NCBI GenBank assembly: GCA_946902985.2
Contig: OX336388.2
Coordinates: 1,504,266,545 to 1,504,330,544 of the forward strand
From: Meconema thalassinum
Taxonomy: Eukaryota > Arthropoda > Insecta > Orthoptera > Tettigoniidae
Direction of reading: 5' to 3'
DNA: 64,000 nucleotides
The position numbers and the translations under genes are program-made. Shown piece by piece: positions 54,043-63,589 of this stretch. The notes under the pieces were generated by a model. That model saw only the letters and a list, made by a program, of their open reading frames with translations, searched no databases and was not told the DNA's origin. Each line of letters opens with the position of its first letter. Positions within the stretch are counted from its first letter, which is position 1.

Positions 54043-54487
54043 ACCTGGGTGTGTGTAGAATGTGTGTGTCAGTGTGATGTCTGTTCTAGTGGGTGTATTT
54101 GCAATTGAGGTAGAATTTGGAGGGGAAGCAGTCGAGGCAATACGTTAGGTACCATCCTTGCATTTGCCTGGAGTAGATGTGGGAAACCAAGGAAAACCAC
54201 TTCGAGGATGGCTGAGGTACGAATCGAAACTGCCTTTTCCCAGTTTTGCCTCATGAGGCTCAGTATACCCCGTTGATTATTGAACAGACAGCGTCTTTTG
54301 TACGATGATTTCAGCAAGTGAGTTACGAATATTCTTCTGCTAGATTAGAATGTTCCTTCGTTCAGATATATTATTTTGAAAATTAGGCTACAAAAGAGTA
54401 TATTCAACCTCGTAAGGAGAATCTTAGTCAACCTATGTAATTTAAGTGTAATCTCGTAATTTCTTTCAGGTATAAGGAACAACAACA

Positions 54488-54690
54488 ACATTGTAAAATT
54501 TTGGTTCAATCGTGTTGACTGACTGAAAAACTTTTCAATTCCGTTTATTAAGGCAACACTGAAAAATGGCTTCCAATACGATGACAATCAGTTATCTTAG
54601 AAGTGTATTTCCAAGGTTTACCACTTCTACTGCAGTCAAATACCAGGAAGGTTCTTAACTCGAGGCGATGTTCGACTTCTTTTCATTTTT
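54488..54690. mobile_element. MITE family F half-copy and SINE central fragment
   Basis: At 54488-54585 the minus strand matches 35355-35415 (CAGTGTTGCCT, CAGTCAGTCAACACGATT). At 54597-54690 there is a plus-strand SINE central domain (CTACTGCAGTCAAATACCAGG) without head or tail. Confidence 0.5.
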
Positions 54691-54718
54691 ACCCCCAAAT
54701 ATATAGGCCGACCAAAAT

Positions 54719-54721
54719 ATT

Positions 54722-54752
<31 letters not shown>
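54719..54752. repeat. (TAA)n microsatellite
   Basis: About 11 TAA/ATT units. Confidence 0.95.
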
Positions 54753-54989
54753 CATTGCTCTTGTTGTTGCTATTCCATCATACGATTTTTGTGACCGTAC
54801 TGACAACAATTTGAAGCTTTTAGCTGTACATGGTATTTAGATGGAGGGCAGAGAATTAAATTATCTGACCCATAAGGAACAAATAACCAAATTATCTCCG
54901 AATAAATGAATTGATGCACACAAATTCAAAAGACCAATTAATTAAATTGACTTAATTTTTAAAGTAGGATACAAATGAATAAAATAATT

Positions 54990-55353
54990 GGTGTAGCGGT
55001 GAGCGTTGTTGGCTGTCGCCCCGGAGGTCCGGGTTCATTCTCGACTCTGCGGAAAAGTTTATTTCTAGTTCGAGTCTTGGATTGGGGTACACTCAGCCTC
55101 GTGAGGCAAACAGAGAAGTGGTGGGTTTGATTCCTAACTCAGTAATCCTGGAAGTGGTTTTCATAAGTTTCTCACTTCTACTCCAAGCAATTGGTTCCTA
55201 ACCTAAGGCCACGGCCACCTCCTTCCCAATCCTCACCTGAATTAAAATTACACACACGAATACAGCTATCATCACAATATCGCATGTTATCAGACAAACT
55301 TCCACACCTACTCAAGTACACGGGGCTAAATGACCACGATGTACAAGGCCTTC
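54990..55353 (+). mobile_element. SINE family 1, full length, 9-bp target duplication
   Basis: Head GGTGTAGCGGTGAGCG, CGCCCCGGAGGTCCGGGTTC, body with CTCAGCCTCGTGAGGCAAAC, central domain near 55180-55200, tail AAGTACACGGGGCTAAATGA. AAAATAATT flanks both ends (54981-54989 and 55354-55362). Confidence 0.85.
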
Positions 55354-55483
55354 AAAATAATTAACGACAAATTTAAAACAATTTAACTGAACTCACATAA
55401 GTATAGAAACCGGAATAATGGCAACAATTACAACTTCATGCTCATTAAACTCTAGCCGCAATTTAGAATCTGAATGAGACTTC

Positions 55484-56018
55484 GGTTGGTTGGTTGGTTG
55501 GTTGGTTGGTTCTTAAGTTTAGGTGCTGCGACAACGCGGTCATGTAGCCCCGTGTACTTTTGGTATGTGTAGAATCTGTCTGATAACCGGTGTTAATTGT
55601 GATGACTGTATTAGTGTGTGTTATCTGTTTTTTAATTCAAGTACTGCAACTTAGAATTTTTAAAATAGTTCCTACTTTTACCGCCAAGCACCACCGTCAA
55701 CGACTACTAGGCCAAGTTCAGAACTTAGCTACTAGACGCCACCGCAGTCGGCTCTTGGCAACGAACGTAGAAAACTAAGAGCGTTGTTTACATTCTTAAC
55801 CTATCCAATTTAGCTTCACACAGGTGCAATTAGTGGAAGGTTCTTTAACATGCCATAAATCTATGACATGGGACCGCCGGCTTTACTTCCCCTCCGAAGG
55901 AAGGCATACTGAGGGATTTTAACGCTCTTAAAAAATCCGACGGCTTCGACCGGGTTTGAACCCGCGATCTTGGGCATAGAAGCTCAGCATGCTACCGACT
56001 ACGCCACCGAAGCCGCCA
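55484..56018 (-). mobile_element. SINE family 2, composite (minus), 11-bp target duplication
   Basis: The reverse-complement counterpart of 26932-27436. The tRNA-like head lies at 56018-55945 with B box GGGTTCAAACCC, then CTTCGGAGGGGAAGTAAAGC. The 3' tail ends in (AACC)n at 55484-55508. AATGAGACTTC flanks it at 55473-55483 and 56019-56029, which proves it moves as one unit of about 535 bp. Confidence 0.9.
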
Positions 56019-56168
56019 AATGAGACTTCATTGAACTATCAAGTTCCAACGTTCACCGCTAGGTGTTAGTGACCGTGGCAATTAGTAGCCAAAGTTGGAA
56101 CTACTTGAAATTGAACTTGTTGGGAGCCCTCGGGCGTTCAATTAAAAACACCCATTGGTTGCAATTCA

Positions 56169-56507
56169 TATACCGGGGGAATCAGCTGCCCATACTAATA
56201 TTGTTTTATGCTGACCAACCTCATGTGTTGTCAGAAAGGTCGATATTTCTCTGCTTGCATCCCGTATGGTACTAATGCACTGCAAGCATATCCTGCAAGC
56301 GATACTAAACCCTATTATTCTTCCTTCGTATCAGTCTGTAGTCACATCGAGGGAAAATTCGTAGGGTTCAATTACGTTTGCATGATATGCTTGCAGTCCA
56401 TTAGTACTATACGGGATGCAATCAGAGAATTATCAACCTTCCTGATAACAACGCTAGTTGGGCTGCATAAAACACTATTATTAGGCGCAGCTGATTCACC
56501 TGGTATA
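56169..56507. mobile_element. Foldback MITE family G, copy 2, 339 bp
   Basis: Near-complete palindrome. Left arm TATACCGGGGGAATCAGCTG ... GCTTGCATCCCGTATGGTAC ... CTGCAAGCATATCCTGCAAG; right arm the reverse complement, ending CAGCTGATTCACCTGGTATA. The loop is about 30-40 bp around 56335. TA at both outer edges suggests a TA target. The 123-residue frame across it has no support. Confidence 0.82.
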
Positions 56508-56889
56508 CTTGAACATAATTATAGCATACTTTATAGTGAAGTTACTATACAAGTGGCCAAATTATTATGGCAAAGCTGAATAGAACCAATAAGATGCAAT
56601 GCATTGCAATGGAGCATTTAATTTAAAGCCGAGTCTCCGTTGCAGGATCTTTCTTTGTAGTATTTTGTCTTGTATTCACCAAATGTCCTACAAGAGATCT
56701 TTTACGAGCCAATATCATATGCACTTACGCATTTTTCTATTCATTCGCTTTTATTTTAGTTCCTAATAAACAATAGACATTAAAAGACCAATCTTTATGA
56801 AAGCCAAATGGTAAGTGTTGGAACTTAACCTATCCTAAAACCAAATCTTTTACCGTTTCTTCTTTTATTACTATTTAGCATGGCATACT
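56508..56889. other. No gene seen
   Basis: Spacer between two DNA elements. Short frames only. Confidence 0.4.
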
Positions 56890-58255
56890 ATACCGGGGAT
56901 TCTTAACCTTTTTACTCTCACACCTCCCCTAAAAGTAAACTTTAAAAATCATCTCACCCTCCCTCTTTCACAAAGTAACAAAAAATGGATCAATTATGCA
57001 ATTAACATTTCTTTTACCTTCTCAGATGGTTACACAAAAATGTACCTGGTGTTTGGCAGGCCTTATATTATCATTGAAAATACACCCTCTGAAAAGTTCG
57101 GTGAATGGACTTTATTACGAACGGATTGTTGGCTTACCTGAAACAGACGTTACTGGCCTTCGAAGTAATCCCCGTGGATGGTTATGCACTTCTGAGAACG
57201 ACTGAACCAGTCCTGGAAACTCCTGGCATAGTCTTCTTTAGGAATAGCATTCAGTTTGCGTCGTTAAAACCCTCAATTGAAAGCAAGAGACAAGCGTGAA
57301 TTTATGCAACCTGCCTTGCACACCTGATAGATGGGCGGCAGTGAGAAGGGTGAATTTATACAACTGAACGTACATACCTGTTCGACGGGTGGCAGTGAGA
57401 AGGGTGAATGTTCCGTGGAATGGAATGGTCCTGAAAACCATCGTCATGGTTGACGAGACCTGGTGCCTGAGGTACGACCTCGAGGGCAAGCGTCATAGTA
57501 TGGAGTATCGGGGTCCAGGGTCGCCGAAAAGCCATGAAGGGCCAGAGTTTTTCGGACATTTCGGACATCCAACGTAATGTGACGACCCAACTGAAGGCTA
57601 TCCCTCAGGAAGACTATGCCAGGACTTGTACAGCCATTCTAAGAAGTGCATAACCATCCACGGGGATTACTTCGAAGGAAAGTAACGGCTGTTTCAGGTA
57701 AGCCAACAAACCGTTCGTAATATAGACCCATTCACCGAACTCTTCAGACAGAGGGTGTAATTTTGACACATAAGAAACACTGTGATTTTTCAATTCCATC
57801 ACGACTTCTTTTTCTTTGATATTTTCCTTCTTAGGACACAACACTGTAACTTATACTTTTGGTAGTAGTGGAGATAATAATGAAACAACTTACTACTTTA
57901 AGAAGAAATAAAGACACACTGTTGAGTAAATTTAAAGAATTGAATATGGTCTTGTAAAAATTCATTGTTACACGCATATTGTGCACTGCAATAAAGAGAA
58001 ATACTAAACATTCTTACTTGAAGAAATCCATTGTTGTAGCAATTCAAATTATGTAACTATCTCATTAGATCTATTGCTGTGATCAGAATAATTTGTATAA
58101 AGAAGAAACTCTTATAACTTTATGTTTTACGTTCAGACTGGAGTAAATTCTGAAAAGTAATATTACAAAATTATAGAGGACAGTCATACCTCCCCACTAA
58201 CCTGTTTGCACCTCCCGGGGGGAGGCACACCCCACAGGTTAAGAACCCTCACCTT
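56890..58255. mobile_element. hAT-like non-autonomous element, probable
   Basis: The ends form inverted repeats: GGGGATTCTTAACCTTTTT with CACACCTCCCC at the left (56896-56932), and GGGGAGGCACACCCC with ACAGGTTAAGAACCC at the right (58219-58250). The GGGNTTCTTAACC-type start and C-rich subterminal region are typical of hAT elements. I could not find a convincing 8-bp target duplication, so the exact ends are open. A rearranged mariner copy lies inside. Confidence 0.6.
57073..57775 (+). pseudogene. Mariner transposase remnant with inverted 3' arm
   Basis: On the plus strand a frame gives VMVDETWCLRYDLEGKRHSM and YRGPGSP, the region around a catalytic Asp of mariner (SETMAR-like) transposases. 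In shifted frames KGQSFSDISDIQRN, LKAIPQEDYART and GDYFEGK-type C-terminal sequence follow. About 100 residues, including the next catalytic Asp, are deleted between these parts. The 3' end of the gene (57593-57775) is repeated as reverse complement at 57073-57250 (shared GTGGATGGTTATGCACTTCT), so the copy has two inverted 3' ends. Between them two to three 55-bp direct repeats carry GGCAGTGAGAAGGGTGAA (57336 and 57391). It is not functional. Confidence 0.75.
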
Positions 58256-58861
58256 AAATAGAAGGAAATTATTTCACAGCATATCATCGTATAGAGTGAT
58301 TAATTTAATTAATTTCCAGTCGCGTTTACTGAATTGGTGTCCAAGACTGGTCTGTTAAGATGCCACACTTTCACTTCAACATTGTTAAAGGGTCTATGAA
58401 CCAAGCAACAATAAATAATTTGCTTATATTCAGCTTTCCCATAATAATATGGGGCCCCTGTGTGAGTATATTGCTCAAACTTGCGAATTAAAACTGAACC
58501 GTTCTCCTGGTTCATGTAGGATGATTTCATTTAAATGTTATGTCTTATTTTATTTTTTGACTTGAAAAAGTGTAATTTTCAATTTGACACACTTATTTTT
58601 ATTGGTGGTGTATTTGTACAGTTCATTGATCAAGTGATCCTCTTAATTTATGCCATTGGTGTTTGTGTTTGTATATTTGAATGGCTCCTTCTTTCCTGTG
58701 TCTCCTACATGGCAGCAAAATTATCATATCTCCTACTCTTGTTTAGACCGTCATGTAGTTCAAACGTATTTTTACGTGAGGTCCTCTACTCACGTGTCGA
58801 TGAAACTATCCTTGTGAAATGAAATGCATGCCGGAAATTGAATTTCCCGTTTAGTAACGTT
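58256..58861. other. No gene seen
   Basis: A 95-residue plus-strand frame (58535-58822) is hydrophobic and Cys/Leu-rich, but it starts in AT-rich sequence and has no matching domain. It is more likely chance than a membrane protein exon. Confidence 0.4.
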
Positions 58862-59783
58862 TAGCCTATTTTCATTTTATGAAAAAAAAAATAGGCTTAT
58901 GAGATCACCTTTTGTCCGTGTGTCTGTCTGTGTGTGCGTGTGTGATTCGTGTGTGTGTGTGTGTCCCTAATACCTTCTTTATGGCCGGAGTGATTTCAAT
59001 GAAACTCGGTAATATCATAGCACCATTCCGGCCAACTCCGACCGTGCCCATCAAATTTTATTGTGTCTCACCAATCCAATATGGCGGCTATGCAAAATAT
59101 TTCACCAGCATTCAGTATCTCCGAAACTATTACAGATATCATCCTGAAATTTTGTACGGTGATAAAGGGCACTACTAGAAGTTCACCTATGAGACTTTCA
59201 AAAACCTGGAAACTACAAAACCAACATGGCGGCCAAGCGAAATTGAGACTTGTAATAGACTTTTTCGCGAATTAACCATACCAACGTAATGAAACTTGGT
59301 ACAGCAAATGTTTATGCACATTGTAATGCACTGGCATCTAATTTAGTTTAATTGTTTACATAACTTCAAAATGGCGGCTATGCGAAATATTTCACTCGTA
59401 TTCTATATTTCCGAAACAGATATCACGTGAAATTTTGTACGGTAATAAAGGGCACAATAAAGGGCTACAAGTTTATCTATGTTACTTTCAAAAATCTGTT
59501 GTACAAAACGAACATGGCGGCCAAGCGAAGTTGAAACATTTTATTAGACTTTTCTCGTGATTTAACCATCTGAGCGCAGTGAAATGTGATACAGTAAATG
59601 ATTATACATATTGTAATGCACTGCCATCTAAATTAGTTCAATTTTTTTTATATAACCTCAAGATGAGGCTGTGCGAAATTTTAAAGTTAAGTTTTTATTT
59701 CTTGTGTCGTAATCATGTGATCGAAGTGAAAGTTTGAATAATGAAGCTACGCAATAATTTTCCTTTAATGGTACATAACTCTA
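58862..59783 (+). mobile_element. Family C Helentron-like element, copy C2, 3'-truncated
   Basis: Starts TAGCCTATTTTCATTTTATG, folds back to AAAATAGGCTTATGAGATC, then (TG)n at 58917-58964. The interior is homologous to C1 (TATCTCCGAAACTATTAC, CATGGCGGCCAAGCGAA, AATGTGATACAGTAAATG). It ends inside the interior at about 59783, where an unrelated sequence with a (GTAT)n run begins. The family hairpin end is missing. Confidence 0.78.
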
Positions 59784-60477
59784 CGTAATACATAAATGTG
59801 AAAGTCTGTATGTGGGTATGTATGTATGTATATACGTATGTATATTTGTTCCGTATACAAATCTACAACGTTCCACCAGTCTCAACCAAATTGTGCATAC
59901 ACATAGTATAGGACCAAGAAGGAACGGCTGGCTACATGGATTTTCGTTAGTCTTTCTCATTCTTCTGATATCGGTCTATTTGCGCTCGAGCAAAGGCTAA
60001 TAAATTCAGAAAATTAACTTATGAAGGAACGACAAGGCCGGCCATCTCTATGGCAACAGTAGCACAAGACGGGTCCACCAAGTTTCATTCTATCTCGGTA
60101 AGAGGCCATGCCACTCAATTTTCTTAACGGCAACACTACCTGAAGAAGTGATCACTCGGTTTCCACCTGTCTCTGTAAGGGGCCATGCTACTCCAATTTC
60201 TCCATGACTACATTCGAGACGTTAACACCAGGTCATGGGCCTCCATTTTCTATCCAAACCACGATAAGAACATTAGGAATCTGAACACCTTAAAAATCTG
60301 AATACGTAGTTTTTTAAATTTTATTAACAGGGGCCGACGTAGGGAATTGAAGTAATAATAAAAACAAATACATCGGCTAACCCTGCACGCGACCTAACGA
60401 AACAACGGCTATAGATATCATCACGAAACTTAGTATTAAGATTAAATGAGCTTAAATGATTCTGTTATTGTTGATTT
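59784..60477. other. Unassigned repeat-like sequence
   Basis: Begins AATGTGAAAGTCTGTATG and a GTAT/TATG run (59817-59850), the kind of start seen in other repeats in this window. GTAAGAGGCCATGCCACTC and GTAAGGGGCCATGCTACTC form a loose direct repeat about 80 bp apart (60099 and 60176). No gene and no defined ends. Confidence 0.4.
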
Positions 60478-60825
60478 ATTTAGAGGCTTGGTGACATCAT
60501 GGCCATGTAGCCCCATGAACTTTAGTATGTCTGATTTATTTCTAATAACCAGTGTTAGTGTGATGGCTGTAGGATTGTGTGTATTTGTAATTCAGGTGGG
60601 GATTAAAAATGAGGTTGCTGTTGCCTTCAGTTAGAAACTATCCCTGTATTTGCTTCGAGTTAAAGTGGGAAACCACGAAAAACATCTTCCAAGTTTTGCC
60701 ACGGGAGGCGCAGTGTACCCCCTTTCAGCTCTCAGACCAGAATTAAAATTTCTTGGCAGAGCCGGATTCAAACTCGGACCTCCAAGGTGACAGCCGAGAA
60801 TGTTAGCCGCAAATCCACGTGGTCG
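60478..60825 (-). mobile_element. SINE family 1 (minus), near full length
   Basis: On the minus strand: head at about 60825-60760 (CACCTTGGAGGTCCGAGTTT), body with CAAAACTTGG, central domain near 60680-60645, tail ATGGGGCTACATGGCC near 60516-60501. The copy is diverged. Confidence 0.78.
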
Positions 60826-61063
60826 TCTAAATGTGACATTTAGGGTCTAATGTCATACTTTTGATGCCGCTGCTGTTACGGGAGATTTTGAATCTTTACC
60901 TTATGACGGAAGGTATCACACGCAATATATTGTATTGTTGTGTTATTCTCTCCGTTAAGGTGTGTTCTACTACTAATATGTTTACGTTTATGTTTTATTA
61001 ATCCTAATGTTTTATGCTGCACTGTTTTAATTGTTGACATTGTTTACCTGTACCGGCTATTTT
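60826..61063. other. No gene seen
   Basis: AT-rich spacer before element A3. Confidence 0.4.
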
Positions 61064-63216
61064 TAGCCTACTTTCGATTTTTGCAAAAAATGAAAGTAGA
61101 CTTATGAGATCAACACAGGGCGAAAAAAGTGTGTCTGTCTGTGTGTGTGTATGTGTGTGTGTGAGTCTGTGTGTGTGTGTGTCTGTGTGTCTGTGTGTGT
61201 GTGAGTGTGTGTTCTCTGAATGTCTGTCCCCCCCTATCAATTCGAACACGGTAAATGCGAATTGAACGAAATTTGGTACAAAGGTAGCACTAGCAAAGGA
61301 CACCTCAGTGTCATGTTTTATATCGCCGCCATCTTGACGGAAACGTAATGGCGGCCACACAAATGTTCAAAGCTTAAATCAAATTACGACTAACCTAATC
61401 ATCCGATCTCTACCAAATTTTGCAACAACATACCTTTATGGGGGGAGCATCCTTTGACCAAACTAATAAGTCATCAGCGTAATAGTTTGCGGATGGCGGC
61501 CTGCTTTGTGTGAAAATCGATTCCCCCTATTAATTCGAACACGGTGCAACCGAATGGAACGAAATTTGGTACAGAGGTAGTACTAACAAAAGACACCTCA
61601 GTGTTATGTTTTATATCGCCGCCATCTTGACGGAAACGTAATGGCGGCCACACAAATGTTCAAAGCTTAAATCAAATTACGATTAACCTAATCATCCGAT
61701 CTCTACCAAATTTTGCAACAACATACCTTCATAGAGGAAGCATCCTTTGACCAAATAACTAGGTCATTAGCCTAATAGTTTGCGGATGGCGGCCATCTTT
61801 GTGTGAAAATCAATTCCCCCTATTAATTCAAACACGGTGCAACCGAATGGAACGAAATTTGGTACAGAGGTAGTACTAGTAAAGGGCACCTCAGTGTCAT
61901 GTTTTATATCGCCACCATCTTGACTGAAACGTAATGGCGGCCACACAAATGTTCAAAGCTTAAATCAAATTACGACTAACCTAATCATCCGATCTCTACC
62001 AAATTTTGCAACAACATACCTTTATGGGGGGAGCATCCTTTGACCAAACTAATAAGTCATCAGCGTAATAGTTTGCGGATGGCGGCCTGCTTTGTGTGAA
62101 AATCGATTCCCCCTATTAATTCGAACACGGTGCAACCGAATGGAACGAAATTTGGTACAGAGGTAGCACTAACAAAAGACACCTCAGTGTTATGATTTAT
62201 ATCGCCGCCATCTTGACAAAAACGTAATGGCGGCCACACGAATGTTCAAAGCTTAAATCAAATTACGATTTACCTAATCATCCGATCCCTACCACATTTT
62301 GCAACTACATATCTTTATGGAGGGAGCATCCTTTGACCAATCTAATAGGTTATTAGCCTAATAGTTTGCGGGTGGCGGCCATCTTTATGTCAAAATTGAT
62401 TCCCCCTATTAATTCGAACACGGTGGAACCGAATGGAACGAAATTTGGTACAGAGGTAGCACTAGTAAAGGGCACCTCAGTGTCATGTTTTATATCGCCA
62501 CCATCTTGGCTGAAACGTAATGGCGGCCACACGAATGTTCAAAGCTTAAATCAAATTACGATTAACCTAATCATCCGATCTCTACCAAATTTTGCAACTA
62601 CATACCTTTATGGAGGGAGCATCCTTTGACCAAACTAATAGGTCATCAGCCTAATATTTTGCGGATGGCGGCCATCTTTGTGTGAAAATCGATTCCCCTT
62701 ATCAATTCGAACACGGTGAAACCGAATGGAACGAAATTTGGTACAGAGGTAGCACTAGCAAAGGGCACCTCAGTGTCATGTTTTATATCACCGCTATCTT
62801 GACGGAAACGTAATCGCGGCCACCCAAATGTTAAAAGATAAAATGTAACTACGACCAACCTAATAATCTAGTCTCTACCAAATTTTGCAACACCATATCT
62901 TTATGTGGGAACCATATTCAGACCAAACTGCAAGAACATCAGCCCAATAGTTTGCAGATGGAGGCCAAGTATGTGTGCAAATCGATTCCCCCTATCAATT
63001 CTAACACGGTGAAACCGAATTGAACGAAATTTGGTACAGAGGTAGCACTGGCAAAGGGCACCTCATATTCATGTTTAATATCCCTATAGCACGTTGTATT
63101 TCAACAAGCTACTACAACCAACATTCGATCATACTCCTTGAAAAGGACAAAGAGTTATAACAATACCCATGCATTTAGGAGAAAGTAGGCTATATGTTCT
63201 TTACTGAACATCTTGT
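61064..63216 (+). mobile_element. Family A Helentron-like element, copy A3
   Basis: Complete: TAGCCTACTTTC foldback start, TATGAGATC, (TG)n at 61138-61213, seven to eight 290-bp units, GAAAGTAGGCT, hairpin ATGTTC-TTTACT-GAACAT and CTTGT at 63212-63216. T flanks both ends. Confidence 0.85.
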
Positions 63217-63589
63217 TTGTATTACAAATCAGGAATACAGTAACTGTGATAAGACTTGACTAAGACTAACAGAACCAGAATAATTTGAACCAAAATGAAA
63301 CAGTAACCTAACATGATTAACCACGCAGTGAACACTCCCTCTTTTCTACTTAAGACATGACTATAAGAGTAAATAATTAGAACAGAACATTATCTCCTTC
63401 ACTGCCCTCAACAGATACAGTACCGTAGCAAACCTACAGGTAACTGACGTCACCAATAATTCTCATAGTTATCATTAGAAGCCATGACCAGGCTCCTTTT
63501 GTACTTAAACATGGGTACTTTTAAATTACTGAGTAAATAATATCGTACGTTTTTCGTACATCAAAAAGCTACATCCATACTAATATATA
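63217..63589. other. Spacer between two inverted family A copies
   Basis: The 373-bp spacer has no gene. It holds a consensus CRE, TGACGTCA (63445-63452), followed at once by CCAAT, and a short GTACG/CGTAC inverted repeat near 63546-63559. Confidence 0.5.

Larger units (their letters stand above)
53222..54275 (-). mobile_element. SINE family 1 (minus), split by a LINE
   Basis: The 3' tail lies at 53222-53278 (GGGGCTTTGCGACATCGAGG, CCCGTGTACCTGGGTGT). The rest of the SINE resumes at 54043 with the same ACCTGGGTGT and continues through the central domain (about 54150-54200) to about 54275. The LINE occupies 53279-54042. Confidence 0.85.

Noticed and set aside
56208..56579. 123-residue frame as a gene
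   Set aside because: It runs across both arms of a palindromic MITE and has no domain.
58535..58822. Hydrophobic 95-residue frame as a membrane protein exon
   Set aside because: AT-rich codons give hydrophobic residues by chance; no splice-site pair, no homologous motif and no neighbours that support it.
63445..63457. CRE plus CCAAT as a promoter
   Set aside because: Consensus match is good, but the spacer holds no transcript-like sequence, and an 8-bp match in 64 kb is expected by chance about once.
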